In this document: positions 17,198 through 25,672 of the stretch, piece by piece
Layout of the letters: each line of letters opens with the position of its first letter
Numbering within the stretch: position 1 is the first letter of the stretch
From: Acidobacteriota bacterium
Lineage (GTDB): Bacteria; Acidobacteriota; Terriglobia; Terriglobales; Acidobacteriaceae
NCBI GenBank assembly: GCA_018268755.1
Contig: JAFDVW010000016.1
Location: 124,001-188,000 of the forward strand
DNA length: 64,000 bases
Direction of reading: 5' to 3'
Program-made: the position numbers and the translations under genes
The notes under the pieces: model-generated
The model's input: the letters and a program-made list of their open reading frames with translations, nothing else
Databases searched by the model: none
What the model was told of the DNA's origin: nothing

Positions 17198-17815
17198 ATG
17201 TTCGAGAAAAACATGTGGGCAGAAAATGGCATGTTGCGGGCGAGGTTGCAGCGGAGCAAATGGATCGCGCTGGTCATGGCGATAATGCTGGCCAGCGGCA
17301 CACTGGCGTTAGCGCAGGGCTATGGCGGGCCCGCGCAGGTCCGCCAGTATGGCTTCCAACAGGGATACCAGGATGGGACCCGCCAGGGGCAGGATGATTC
17401 CCGCGATCGCCGCAGCTACAACCTGCAAGGCGCAGACTGGGACCGTGCTAGCCGTGGCTATGACAACCGCATGGGCCCGTTCGGGCAATACCGCGACGCG
17501 TATCGCGACGGATATCGTCAGGGATACGAAGCTGCGTTTTACCGCGACGGCGGCAATCCGCGCTTTGACCGCAGCGACTACCGCTACGGGCGCGGCTTTG
17601 ATCGCCGGCCGGGATACGGATTCGGCTTCCAGGACGGCGCCGCCGTGGCGCGCGAGGACATGTATAAAGGCAAACCGTACAATCCTTATCCGCGCGGCAA
17701 ATACGGAGACCAGGACCGCGGGTACCGTCGTGAGTTTGGCGACAAGCACGCCTATCGCTTCGACTACGGGCAGGGCTATCGCGCGGGATATGAATCCAGC
17801 TTTCGCTGGCGGTAA
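17198..17815 (+). CDS. Secreted Tyr/Gly/Arg-rich repeat protein
   Basis: 205 aa; ATG 17198 follows a perfect AGGAGG. A signal anchor/peptide (WIALVMAIMLASGTLALAQ) precedes a mature region built from short aromatic repeats of the type Y-G-x-x-x-G-Y-x-x-G: YGFQQGYQDGTRQGQDD, YRDAYRDGYRQGYEAAFY, YGRGFDRRPGYGFGFQDG, YRFDYGQGYRAGYESSFR. Low-complexity, no Cys, strongly basic and polar; probably disordered or amyloid-like in the envelope. No family function is known to me. Followed directly by a strong terminator. Confidence 0.75.
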   Translation: MFEKNMWAENGMLRARLQRSKWIALVMAIMLASGTLALAQGYGGPAQVRQYGFQQGYQDGTRQGQDDSRDRRSYNLQGADWDRASRGYDNRMGPFGQYRDAYRDGYRQGYEAAFYRDGGNPRFDRSDYRYGRGFDRRPGYGFGFQDGAAVAREDMYKGKPYNPYPRGKYGDQDRGYRREFGDKHAYRFDYGQGYRAGYESSFRWR

Positions 17816-17835
17816 CATTGGTTCCCTCGCAAGTA

Positions 17836-17868
17836 AAAAGGCCGCCCGGCGAGGCGGCCTTTTCTGTT
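17836..17868 (+). terminator. Rho-independent terminator
   Basis: AAAGGCCGCC / GGCGGCCTTT (17837-17846 with 17853-17862), 10-bp stem, 6-nt loop, followed by a T-rich tract. It ends the Tyr/Gly-rich gene; the A-rich left side may also serve the convergent kinase-like gene. Confidence 0.9.
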
Positions 17869-17923
17869 TGTCCTGGACCAAGCAAGAAGTGCTGCGACGT
17901 TCCCGGGTTCCCGGTGTGCCGCA

Positions 17924-20359
17924 TTATTCGCGCTCGAGGGTTTCTTCGATCGCCACCTTGCCGCTCTTCTCCACGTTGACCACACGGTGCACGCTCTTGA
18001 ATCCGGAGAGCGTAATGTCAACGACATAGGTACCCGGATTCAGATAGAACTCGACCGGAGACATCTTGTCGAGAATGCGATGGTTGACGGAAATCTGCGC
18101 GCCTTTGGGCTGGGTCTTGACGCTGACCGATCCCATGCCGGCCGTATCGCCGCCGCCACCGAACATCTTCTTGAATTTGCCGACCGTCTTGATCTCTTCG
18201 GTGGAACCAAGCGCGCGCAAAGCCGGCGAGTAGTGGAACACCTGCCCGGCCTGCAGATTCACCGACGATGTTTCCTCCAGGTACCCCATCTTCTTGACGG
18301 TCACACTGTGCGCCCCGGGCTTCTCCACGGGAAACTGCGCGGGAATGGTCTTGCCGGTATTTTTGCCATCCAGCCAGATTTCCGCGCCGGCGGGTTCGCC
18401 GGAAACAGACAGGGTAGGCACAAGCTGCGCCAGTTGCACCACCAGGAAGGATTTGCTTCCCGCGGCCACGTCGATGGTGCGAGTTTCCGTGGCATAACCG
18501 GCTTTGCTCACCACGACCGTGTGCTGTCCGGGAGAAAGCCCGGTCAGGTTGTAGGGCGAAAGCCAGCTGGGATCGGAATGTCCGTCGAGCGCAACCGTCG
18601 CACCATCGGGAGTGGTATTGATGGTGAGCTGTCCGGGAACGACGACCGGGGCCTCCGCTACCGGAGTCTTGCCCTTCTTACGGGCGGCATATTTGGGCTT
18701 CACCGAGACATCTTGAGACTCGGCGACAATGGGTTCGGCGGGAACGCCCGCTTGGGCGGATTCCTGCGGCGGGGTGGCAGAGGCGGAGGCGGCCTGCGTG
18801 GCCGCACTGCGCACCGCTGTGCCCTCGTCCTCCGCATTCTGCGAATGGATGTGATAGGCGATGCCGGCCACAATCAGCAGAATGATGCCCACGGCCGCAC
18901 CAATGGAATACAGGAACAGCTTGGGCGGCGTTTTCTTGATTTCCGTGACCGCCTTCTTGGCCACGACCCGGGGCTGCACTTTCGGCTTCTCGGGAGGCGC
19001 GCTTTTGAAGGTCACCTGGGGCTGCAACTCGGCCGCGGCCGGAATGGTGGGCGTCGGCGGCGCAGGCGCCACGTAAGCTTCCTGGAGCGGCGGCAATTCA
19101 TCAATCTCGGAAAAGCTGCGGGAGGCCGGTCCGGCAGGGTCAGGCTCGGCCATCATGGGATCGACCGCGATCTTGGGTTGCTCCGGCTCTATTTGCGGCG
19201 GAGCAGCCGACAAAGTCGGCGCCGGCTGCGCGGCAGCCAGAGAAGCATTCACCGTGGCCTGGATAAAAGGGTCCGCAGGCGCGCTGGACGAAGTCCAGCT
19301 GGGGGCCGCGCTAATTCCGGCGGCGGCAGCGGCCACTTTTTTGACCGTTGGAGCCGGCGCGGGCGCAACCTTCTGGGCCACAGGCGCTGGCGGGACCGCG
19401 GCGACCGGATGCGGCGCAGGAGCGGGCACAGGTTTCTGGGCCACGGGCGCCGGCGGGACGACGGCGGCCGGACGTGGCGCAGGCGCAGGCTTAGGGGCGT
19501 TGAGTCCCTGAGCGGGCTGTGCGGTTGTCTTGGCGGCCTTGCTGGAACTCTCCTTGCAGCGCTCCAGATCGCTGACTAAATCCTGTCCTGAGGCATAGCG
19601 ATCTTCAGGAGATTTCGCGATGGCCCGCATGATCACCTGGCTGAGCACAGGGTGCAGCTTGCGATTGACCTGATCGGGCGCCACCGGGGTCATCTCCAGA
19701 ATCGACTGCCGTACCTGACCGGCATCATCGCCGTCGAAAGCCTTACGCTCGGTGACCATCTCATACAAGATCGCGCCCAAGGAAAAGATATTGGAGCGGG
19801 CGTCCAGTGGATCTCCGTTCAGTTGTTCGGGAGACATGTAGTGCAAGACCGCCGGCGGTAGTCCTGAGGCATGCGCCGCGAAGACGCTCATGGACGAGAT
19901 GCCGAATCCCAGGACCTTGACGGTCCCGTCCCAGGTCACCATGATCTTGGATGGCTCCAGACTGTGATGCACGGAATGCTTGGAATGGGCATGGTCCAGA
20001 CCCTGGCAAGTCTGACGAGCGATGTCCTGCAAATCCCAGATGGAAAAACCTTCTTTGCGGGCCAGCATGGTGGCCACGCTGTTGCCCTGCACATATTCGA
20101 GGGAAGCGCAAAACAGACCGTCGGCCTCCTCGACGCCAAAGATTTGTGCGATGTTGGGACTGTTGAGCGCCTTGGCAGCCTGCGCTTCTTCCTTCAGCGT
20201 ATCGACGAGGGCGGCAGCCTGCTCACCAAAGGCTTCCAGTTTCAGGGTCTTCAGGGCAATGGTCTGCCCACCTTCCGAGTCCGATGCTTTGTATACGGCC
20301 CCATTCTCGGAATGAGCAATCTCACTGAGGATTTCGAAGCGGCCTATCTTGTTCGACAT
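17924..20359 (-). CDS. PEGA-domain membrane protein with a degenerate Ser/Thr kinase domain (predicted pseudokinase)
   Basis: 811 aa. Residues about 5-275 are recognisably a Hanks-type kinase (beta3 Lys in TIALKTLK, helix-C Glu in LKEEAQAAK, SPEQ, SLGAILYEM). The catalytic positions are replaced. HRDxKxxN reads HHSLEPSKI (Asp to Ser, Lys to Glu, Asn to Lys), DFG reads GFG, the F-helix Asp is Asn (RSNIF), and the Gly loop reads HSENGAV. A 200-residue Pro/Ala linker, one transmembrane helix (YSIGAAVGIILLIVAGIAYH, about 480-503) and three extracytoplasmic PEGA repeats (DGATVALDG, PAGAEIWLDG, PKGAQISVN) follow from about 573. A ligand-sensing scaffold that binds but does not phosphorylate is inferred. 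ATG 20359 is preferred over an upstream TTG. Confidence 0.88.
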   Translation of the reverse strand: MSNKIGRFEILSEIAHSENGAVYKASDSEGGQTIALKTLKLEAFGEQAAALVDTLKEEAQAAKALNSPNIAQIFGVEEADGLFCASLEYVQGNSVATMLARKEGFSIWDLQDIARQTCQGLDHAHSKHSVHHSLEPSKIMVTWDGTVKVLGFGISSMSVFAAHASGLPPAVLHYMSPEQLNGDPLDARSNIFSLGAILYEMVTERKAFDGDDAGQVRQSILEMTPVAPDQVNRKLHPVLSQVIMRAIAKSPEDRYASGQDLVSDLERCKESSSKAAKTTAQPAQGLNAPKPAPAPRPAAVVPPAPVAQKPVPAPAPHPVAAVPPAPVAQKVAPAPAPTVKKVAAAAAGISAAPSWTSSSAPADPFIQATVNASLAAAQPAPTLSAAPPQIEPEQPKIAVDPMMAEPDPAGPASRSFSEIDELPPLQEAYVAPAPPTPTIPAAAELQPQVTFKSAPPEKPKVQPRVVAKKAVTEIKKTPPKLFLYSIGAAVGIILLIVAGIAYHIHSQNAEDEGTAVRSAATQAASASATPPQESAQAGVPAEPIVAESQDVSVKPKYAARKKGKTPVAEAPVVVPGQLTINTTPDGATVALDGHSDPSWLSPYNLTGLSPGQHTVVVSKAGYATETRTIDVAAGSKSFLVVQLAQLVPTLSVSGEPAGAEIWLDGKNTGKTIPAQFPVEKPGAHSVTVKKMGYLEETSSVNLQAGQVFHYSPALRALGSTEEIKTVGKFKKMFGGGGDTAGMGSVSVKTQPKGAQISVNHRILDKMSPVEFYLNPGTYVVDITLSGFKSVHRVVNVEKSGKVAIEETLERE

Positions 20360-20491
20360 TTCTCCCAAACCTCACTCCACACAAACGATTGCATGGCATG
20401 GACGGCCAGATGCCAAGCGTTTCATCTGGGGGCAGGTAACGCTAGAATAGCGCCCAGCGGCACCAGTGAGTGAGTTACGAAGGTCACCGAA

Positions 20492-20589
20492 GGAGATTTT
20501 GTAATTTAGTAATCGGGTAATTTCGTAATTTTAAGAACAGAGTTTCAGGTGCGGGTCCAAATTGCCCGATTACCCAATTACAAAATTCC
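20492..20589. repeat. AT-rich imperfect inverted repeat (31-32 bp arms)
   Basis: The left arm (20492-20523) reads GGAGATTTTGTAATTTAGTA then ATCGGGTAATTT. The right arm (20559-20589) is nearly its reverse complement, with mismatches in the middle. The 35-nt spacer is not repetitive. The AT-richness contrasts sharply with the surroundings. It fills most of the 234-nt space between the PEGA gene and the next gene and ends 5 nt from the latter's stop codon, so a folded RNA could act as its transcript end. Confidence 0.7.
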
Positions 20590-20593
20590 TGCC

Positions 20594-21169
20594 CTACCCA
20601 TGCCTTGTTGACGATTCACCTTCTGACGACGCCAGCCAGTGCTGCAGCATATCGCGCACCTTCATTCCCTCTTCGCGGCGGCGGATGGCATCGATCATGG
20701 CGATGCGCGCTCGGCCATTACGGCCGCGAAAGCCCACCCAGTAAGGAATATGCACCTCGGCGGCCGGTTGGGCGGAAATGGAAAGATTGCGGATGCGGAA
20801 AAAGCCTTTGCTGAACAGGGTGCGTTGCACTTTATGGATCAGAAGGTCGCGGGCCGGGGCCTCTGCCAGCTGAATCGGGAGCGCATTGCGGGTTTCGAGG
20901 GCGATGGTGTCCTGGGAGGCAGGAAGCTGCTCGAAATGAAACGGGTCGAGAAGGCCGCTGACGGCATCGAGCGCAAGAATGCGCCGTTCCTCGCCCCCGC
21001 GGTTCTGGATATTCACGTGAAACAGGCGGAAAGGGATGTAGAAATCCGCCACCGAGCGCAGCGGGCCCTGACGCAGATTGCGCCACAGGCCGGTGGCCCC
21101 GGCGGAAGTAAATTGCAGCACGGCTTCCGCCTGGGTCACATTGGGGCGAAGACTTTGAATGCGCGGCAT
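20594..21169 (-). CDS. Hypothetical protein, 191 aa
   Basis: Start placed at ATG for MPRIQSLRPNVTQAEAVLQ; a GTG 13 codons upstream (21208) would overlap the symporter gene. The predicted fold is mixed, beginning with beta strands (AVLQFTSAGATGLWRNL; FYIPFRLFHVNIQNR) and including EERRILALDAVSGLLDPFHF, VHIPYWVGFRGRNGRARIA and a helical C-terminus (DMLQHWLASS). The segment VHIPYWVGF ... GRARIAMIDA resembles strand-rich accessory domains, but I cannot name a family. It is closely downstream of the sodium/solute symporter and probably co-transcribed. Confidence 0.6.
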   Translation of the reverse strand: MPRIQSLRPNVTQAEAVLQFTSAGATGLWRNLRQGPLRSVADFYIPFRLFHVNIQNRGGEERRILALDAVSGLLDPFHFEQLPASQDTIALETRNALPIQLAEAPARDLLIHKVQRTLFSKGFFRIRNLSISAQPAAEVHIPYWVGFRGRNGRARIAMIDAIRRREEGMKVRDMLQHWLASSEGESSTRHG

Positions 21170-21189
21170 CCTGTAAGAGTATGCCCGGC

Positions 21190-22893
21190 CTAGCGGAAAT
21201 GAATCCACAGGCCGATGACAGTAAATAACAGGGCCAGGCTGAAGATGACATTGAGGCGGTGCTCGAGGGCCGTTTCCGCCGCCGGTTTGTAGGTGGCGCT
21301 GGGCGTGATGGGGACCACATCCATCTTGTCGTTCACCGTGGCAAAGGTCAGGCCGGCCAGCTTCCGGCGATCGGGCGCCGGAGTCACCAGGCTGACCGCG
21401 ATCAACACCGCCGAGCAGATCACAAACATAAAGATGGCGTAGTGCAGGAAGTTCACATCAATCAGCCAGCGCAGCAGGGGATTGGCGAAGGCGTGCCCAC
21501 CATCGACGCGGTCCGCGATTTCGCAGATAAAACGCGTCGCGCCCAGGACAAAGCCGGTAAGCAGTGAACTGATAGCTCCTTGCGCATTCAGGCGCGGCCA
21601 CAAAATTCCAAAGACAAAGCAGGCCGCGATCGGCGGGCTGATGTAGGCCTGCACGCTCTGCAGATAAATGTAGAGCTGGCTGCTGATGAGGTGAATGAAG
21701 GGCACCCAGAGCAGGCCCAGCAGCACCATCGCCCCGGTGGCGATGCGTCCCATATTGACCAGGGAAGCCTCGCTGGCATTGGGCTTGATCTTCTTATAGA
21801 AATCGAGCGTCACCAGGGTGGAAGCCGAGTTGAATACGGAAGCCATGGCGCCCATGACGGCGGCCAGCAGCGCGGCCAGCACCAAGCCGACCAGTCCGGC
21901 AGGCAGCAGGTTCAGGATCAGCGTGGGATAAGCGATGTCGCCGTTAAGCACCTCGCCGTGGGGCCCGAACTTAAAGAGATCGCGGAACAAGGCCAGGGCG
22001 ATGATTCCGGGCAAGACCAGCATGAAGACAGGAAGGATCTTGAGGAAGCCGGCAAAGATGGCGCCGGCCTTGGCGTGGCCTTCATCGCGGGCGGAGAGCA
22101 CGCGCTGCACGATCACCTGATCGGTACACCAATACCAGATGCCGAGAATGGGCGCGCCAAAAAAGATGCCGGTCCAGGGGAAGGCCGAGTCGGTGGCCGG
22201 CTTGATCATGTGGAAGTAGTCGGCGGGGACGGCGGCGCGCAGCGCTTCGAAGCCACCCACGCGATGCAGGCCGAAGATGGTAAGCAGGACCGCCCCGGTT
22301 ATCAGAATCAGGGTCTGCACCGTGTCGGTGTAAATGACGGCCGCCAGGCCGCCCGCGATGGTGTAAATGCCGGTGGCCACCACGAGCACGATGGCGGTCT
22401 TCCAAAGCGTCCAGCCCGCCACTTGTTCCAGCACTACGCTGGCGGCGTAAAGCTGCACGGAAATTTTGGTGAAGATGTAGGCGATGATGGAGATGCTGGC
22501 CAGATAAACGGCGCAAGAGCGGCTGAAGCGGCGCTCCAGGAACTCCGGCATGGTGAAAACGTTGGAGCGCAAATAGAAGGGCACGAAGACCCAGCCGAGG
22601 ACCAGCAGAATCAGGCAAGCCCACCACTCAAAGTGCCCGACCGCCAGACCGGACGAGGCCCCAGAACCAGAAAGTCCGATGAAATGCTCGGTCGAGATAT
22701 TGGATACGAACAAGGACGCCCCAATGGCGAACCACCCCACGTTGCGGCTGGCCAGAAAGTAATCGGTCGAGGTGCGCCCACGGCGCGCGAAGTAGAACCC
22801 AATCGAAAAGATGACCAGAAAATAAACGCCGATAATGGTGAGATCGAGGGTGCTAAGGGCCTTGTACGTTCCAGGCACGGCGGTCTGTAGCAT
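21190..22893 (-). CDS. Sodium/solute symporter (SSS family)
   Basis: 567 aa inner-membrane carrier with the LeuT-like fold, about 14 TM helices. Starts IIGVYFLVIFSIGFYFARRGRT; family signatures include TSTDYFLASRNVGWFAIGAS, ISTEHFIGLSGSGA (helix 1-2 region with Na+ ligands), IIAYIFTKISVQLY, and WYWCTDQVIVQRVLSARDEGHAK, the SGLT hallmark in the middle loop. It resembles the SGLT/sugar branch more than the proline branch, so a sugar or inositol substrate is likely but not proven. ATG has AGGAGAG 3 nt upstream and an excellent promoter at 22923-22951. Confidence 0.92.
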   Translation of the reverse strand: MLQTAVPGTYKALSTLDLTIIGVYFLVIFSIGFYFARRGRTSTDYFLASRNVGWFAIGASLFVSNISTEHFIGLSGSGASSGLAVGHFEWWACLILLVLGWVFVPFYLRSNVFTMPEFLERRFSRSCAVYLASISIIAYIFTKISVQLYAASVVLEQVAGWTLWKTAIVLVVATGIYTIAGGLAAVIYTDTVQTLILITGAVLLTIFGLHRVGGFEALRAAVPADYFHMIKPATDSAFPWTGIFFGAPILGIWYWCTDQVIVQRVLSARDEGHAKAGAIFAGFLKILPVFMLVLPGIIALALFRDLFKFGPHGEVLNGDIAYPTLILNLLPAGLVGLVLAALLAAVMGAMASVFNSASTLVTLDFYKKIKPNASEASLVNMGRIATGAMVLLGLLWVPFIHLISSQLYIYLQSVQAYISPPIAACFVFGILWPRLNAQGAISSLLTGFVLGATRFICEIADRVDGGHAFANPLLRWLIDVNFLHYAIFMFVICSAVLIAVSLVTPAPDRRKLAGLTFATVNDKMDVVPITPSATYKPAAETALEHRLNVIFSLALLFTVIGLWIHFR

Positions 22894-22922
22894 ATCTCTC
22901 CTAAGTTGTTCGTGTGACTGAG

Positions 22923-22951
22923 ATTATTCGGCAAATGGGTCGCGTTGGCAA
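22923..22951 (-). promoter_or_regulatory. Strong sigma70-type promoter of the symporter
   Basis: On the minus strand, TTGCCA (22946-22951), exactly 17 nt, AATAAT (22923-22928); each hexamer matches consensus at 5 of 6 positions. The leader is about 20 nt and contains the AGGAGAG ribosome site. Confidence 0.72.
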
Positions 22952-23036
22952 TCTATCCCAGGGCGGCGGGTCTGCGCAACGAAAAATCGGTTTTCTCTTT
23001 TGTTTATCGGACCCTTGGCCCGCGGCGAGGGTGGAG

Positions 23037-23050
23037 ATGACAATTGTCAT
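23037..23050. promoter_or_regulatory. Perfect 14-bp palindrome, candidate operator
   Basis: ATGACAATTGTCAT lies in the 427-nt divergent space between the symporter and the ABC cassette, about 86 bp upstream of the symporter -35 and 165 bp upstream of the cassette -35. Apart from this palindrome, the two promoters and one hairpin, I see nothing else in 22894-23320 and no gene. The regulator is not identified. Confidence 0.4.
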
Positions 23051-23187
23051 TGCCCGGCAGTGACGATCTCCACTGGCATTCCGTCTAACCATCGATCAGC
23101 ATGGATGCAGGGAAATTATGCGCTCTCGCGTGCGTGACCTTTTGTCCCCGGCCGCGGTTTTGTATGAGGGCAGATTTGGGCAAAATG

Positions 23188-23214
23188 CCCGGAGCCAAGG
23201 GGAGCCGCTCCGGG
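23188..23214. other. GC-rich hairpin abutting the ABC-cassette promoter
   Basis: CCCGGAGC / GCTCCGGG (8-bp stem, 11-nt loop). It ends one base before the -35 hexamer at 23215. No T-run follows on either strand, so it is not a convincing terminator. Confidence 0.4.
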
Positions 23215-23243
23215 TTGTCTGGCGGTGCGGGCTCGGGTATTCT
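23215..23243 (+). promoter_or_regulatory. Promoter of the ABC efflux cassette
   Basis: TTGTCT (23215-23220), 17-nt spacer, TATTCT (23238-23243). The leader would be about 70 nt, with a CCCGG-rich hairpin and the GGAG site of the first permease. Confidence 0.5.
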
Positions 23244-23320
23244 AGCTCACACCCCGGGACCGGGCCCGGCGCGTCCTTGATTTATCCAGTTTGACCAGGT
23301 TTTGCTTCTGGAGTTCACTC

Positions 23321-24463
23321 ATGACCCTGACTTCCTTTGTGCGGAAAAATGCCTTCCGCAACAAGCGGCGCAGCATTCTCACCGTGCTCAGCATCGCCTT
23401 CTCGCTGCTGCTGCTGACCTTCATGATGACGATCTGGCGCAGTTTCTACATCGATGAAGGGACGGCTCAATCGGCGCAGCGGCTGATCGTGCGCAACAAG
23501 GTCTCGTTGGCCTTTCCCTTACCCGGCTTTTACCGGGAGAAGATCCGCGCCATTCCGGGCGTGACCCATGTGGTGAACCAACAGTGGTTCGGCGGGCAAT
23601 ACAAGGACGACAAGCCGGAGAATTTCTTCGCTCAGTTTGGAGCGGACCCCAAGGAACTGTTCGACGTGTATCCGGAATTTGAGATTGCCCCGGACCAGCT
23701 GGCCGCCTGGCAAAAAGACCGCGCCGGCTGCGTGGTGGACGGCAAGCTGGCGGAGAAATTCGGATGGAAGATCGGCGACCACCTGCACCTCAAAGGCCTG
23801 ATCTTTCCCATGAATCTGGAATTGACGGTGCGGGGCATTTTCCATGCGCCTTTGCCGACCCAGTCCATCTATTTTGACAAGACATACATCGAAGAAGGCT
23901 TCAAGCCGCTGAAAGGGTCAGACGGCTTCTTCGGCGTGCTGGTGGATTCCCCGGAAAACGTCACTCGGGTAGGGCAGGCGATTGACGAGTTGTTCCGCAA
24001 TTCGACGGCCCCCACCAAGACCGAAACCGAGCGCGCCTTCCAGCTGGGCTTCATCGCCATGCTGGGCAACGTGAAGGCCTTCATCCTGATTATTTCCTCG
24101 GCGGTGGTTTTTGCCATTCTTCTGGTCTCGGCCACTACCATGGCCATGTCGGTGCGCGAGCGGACCCGCGAAGTGGCGGTGCTGAAGACTCTGGGCTTCA
24201 CGCGCGGCAGTATTCTGGCGCTGTTTGTGGGAGAAGCGGTCTCGCTGTCGCTGATCGGCGGGCTGCTGGGTTCTTCGGTGGCTTTCCTTCTGGTGGCGGG
24301 CGCGGCCAGTCAGGGCGGTTTTCTGACCGGCATGAAGGTGACTCCTCCCACCATTCTGCTGGCCATTGCGGTGGCGGCGCTGGTGGGATTTTTGAGCGCC
24401 TTTATTCCCTCGTATAACGCCTCGCAGACCAACATTGTCGATGGTCTGCGGCACATCGGGTAA
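23321..24463 (+). CDS. ABC transporter permease, FtsX/MacB type (first of two)
   Basis: 380 aa. MacB/FtsX topology: one N-terminal helix (SILTVLSIAFSLLLLTFMMTI), a large extracytoplasmic MacB_PCD domain (about 45-235), and three C-terminal helices (AFILIISSAVVFAILLVSAT; LFVGEAVSLSLIGGLLGSSV; PTILLAIAVAALVGFLSAFI). The segment MSVRERTREVAVLKTLGFTR is the FtsX coupling loop that contacts the ATPase. ATG 23321 has GGAG 9 nt upstream. It begins a four-gene cassette (permease, permease, adaptor, ATPase) with short or overlapping junctions. Two different permeases imply a heterodimeric transporter of the mechanotransmission type rather than a transport channel. Confidence 0.92.
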   Translation: MTLTSFVRKNAFRNKRRSILTVLSIAFSLLLLTFMMTIWRSFYIDEGTAQSAQRLIVRNKVSLAFPLPGFYREKIRAIPGVTHVVNQQWFGGQYKDDKPENFFAQFGADPKELFDVYPEFEIAPDQLAAWQKDRAGCVVDGKLAEKFGWKIGDHLHLKGLIFPMNLELTVRGIFHAPLPTQSIYFDKTYIEEGFKPLKGSDGFFGVLVDSPENVTRVGQAIDELFRNSTAPTKTETERAFQLGFIAMLGNVKAFILIISSAVVFAILLVSATTMAMSVRERTREVAVLKTLGFTRGSILALFVGEAVSLSLIGGLLGSSVAFLLVAGAASQGGFLTGMKVTPPTILLAIAVAALVGFLSAFIPSYNASQTNIVDGLRHIG

Positions 24464-24473
24464 CGGAGAAACC

Positions 24474-25637
24474 ATGGCGATTCCCCTGAGCTATAACGTG
24501 CGGAACCTGAAGCTGCGCAAGGGCCTGACCATCATGACCGCGCTGGGCATCGCCCTGACCGTGGCCACCGCGGTCTTTATCATGGCGCTGCTGGCCGGGC
24601 TGAACCGCGCCTTCGGGACCACCGGCGATCCGCTGAACGTGCTGGTGCTGCGCAAAGGATCGAACTCCGAGCTCTCCGCCGGCGGGGTGCAACGCGAGGC
24701 CATGCAAGTGTTCAAGGACCTGCCCGGAGTGGCGAAGAACAACCGCAACGAGCCCATGGTTTCCGGGGAAGACATTCTCATCATCGTGCTGCCCCGCAAG
24801 GACGGCACGGGGGAGACCAACGTCACGACCCGCTTCCTGACCCCCATGGGAGTGGAAATGCGGCCGGAGATCAAGCTGGTGGAAGGGCGCTGGTTCACCC
24901 CGGGACAGCGCGAGATCACCGTCAGCAAGGCCATTCACGATCGCTTCTCGCACGCCAACATCGGCGACAGCATGCGCATTGGCAGCGGCGACTGGAAAGT
25001 GGTGGGGGTCTTTGACGCCAGCGGCACGGCGCACGCCTCCGAAGTGTGGGGAGACATCAACCAGATTTCCACCGACTTTGAGCGCTCGATTTATTCCTCG
25101 GCACTGTTGCGGGCGACCGATCCCGTCTCCGCCGAGGCCTTGAAGAACCGCGCCAATGATGACCAGCGCCTGGAACTGAACGGCATGCTGGAGCCGGAGT
25201 ATTACCGCTCGCAGACCAAATCCGGCGACCCCATCAAGTGGGTGGGGCAGATCGTGGCCATCATTATGGCCATCGGCTCCTGTTTTGCCGCCACCAACAC
25301 CATGTACGCCGCCGTCGCCTATCGCGGACGAGAGATCGCCACCCTGCGCGTGATCGGGTTCTCCCGGTCCAGCATTCTGACTTCATTTGTGCTGGAATCG
25401 CTTTTGCTTTCCCTGCTGGGAGCGGCCATCGGGATCCTGTTGATGCTGCCCTTCAACGGCTGGACCACCGGGACCTCGAACGCGGTCACCTTCAGTGAAG
25501 TGGTGTTCAGCCTGCAGATGACCCCGACGGTGATCGGCGCGGCCCTGGGGTTCGCACTGTTCATGGGGCTGGTGGGAGGCATCGCGCCGGCCTGGCACGC
25601 GGCCAGCCGGGAGATTCTGGCGGCCCTGCGCGATTGA
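24474..25637 (+). CDS. ABC transporter permease, FtsX/MacB type (second of two)
   Basis: 387 aa, same topology as the preceding gene: first helix TIMTALGIALTVATAVFIMAL, periplasmic domain, then IVAIIMAIGSCFAATNTMYA, SSILTSFVLESLLLSLLGAAIGI and the last helix ending GLVGGIAPAWHAASREIL. The coupling loop is VAYRGREIATLRVIGFSR. It begins 10 nt after the first permease stop with CGGAG upstream of ATG 24474. Presumably dimerises with it. Confidence 0.92.
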   Translation: MAIPLSYNVRNLKLRKGLTIMTALGIALTVATAVFIMALLAGLNRAFGTTGDPLNVLVLRKGSNSELSAGGVQREAMQVFKDLPGVAKNNRNEPMVSGEDILIIVLPRKDGTGETNVTTRFLTPMGVEMRPEIKLVEGRWFTPGQREITVSKAIHDRFSHANIGDSMRIGSGDWKVVGVFDASGTAHASEVWGDINQISTDFERSIYSSALLRATDPVSAEALKNRANDDQRLELNGMLEPEYYRSQTKSGDPIKWVGQIVAIIMAIGSCFAATNTMYAAVAYRGREIATLRVIGFSRSSILTSFVLESLLLSLLGAAIGILLMLPFNGWTTGTSNAVTFSEVVFSLQMTPTVIGAALGFALFMGLVGGIAPAWHAASREILAALRD

Positions 25638-25672
25638 GCCGGAGACTGAAAAATTTGTGAGACCAATTCAAC

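Noticed and set aside
17924..20359. Active Ser/Thr kinase
   Set aside because: HRD, DFG and loop Asn are all substituted.
21580..22890. 436-residue frame opposite the symporter
   Set aside because: Gln/Gly/His-rich antisense artefact; the symporter strand carries full membrane topology and motifs.
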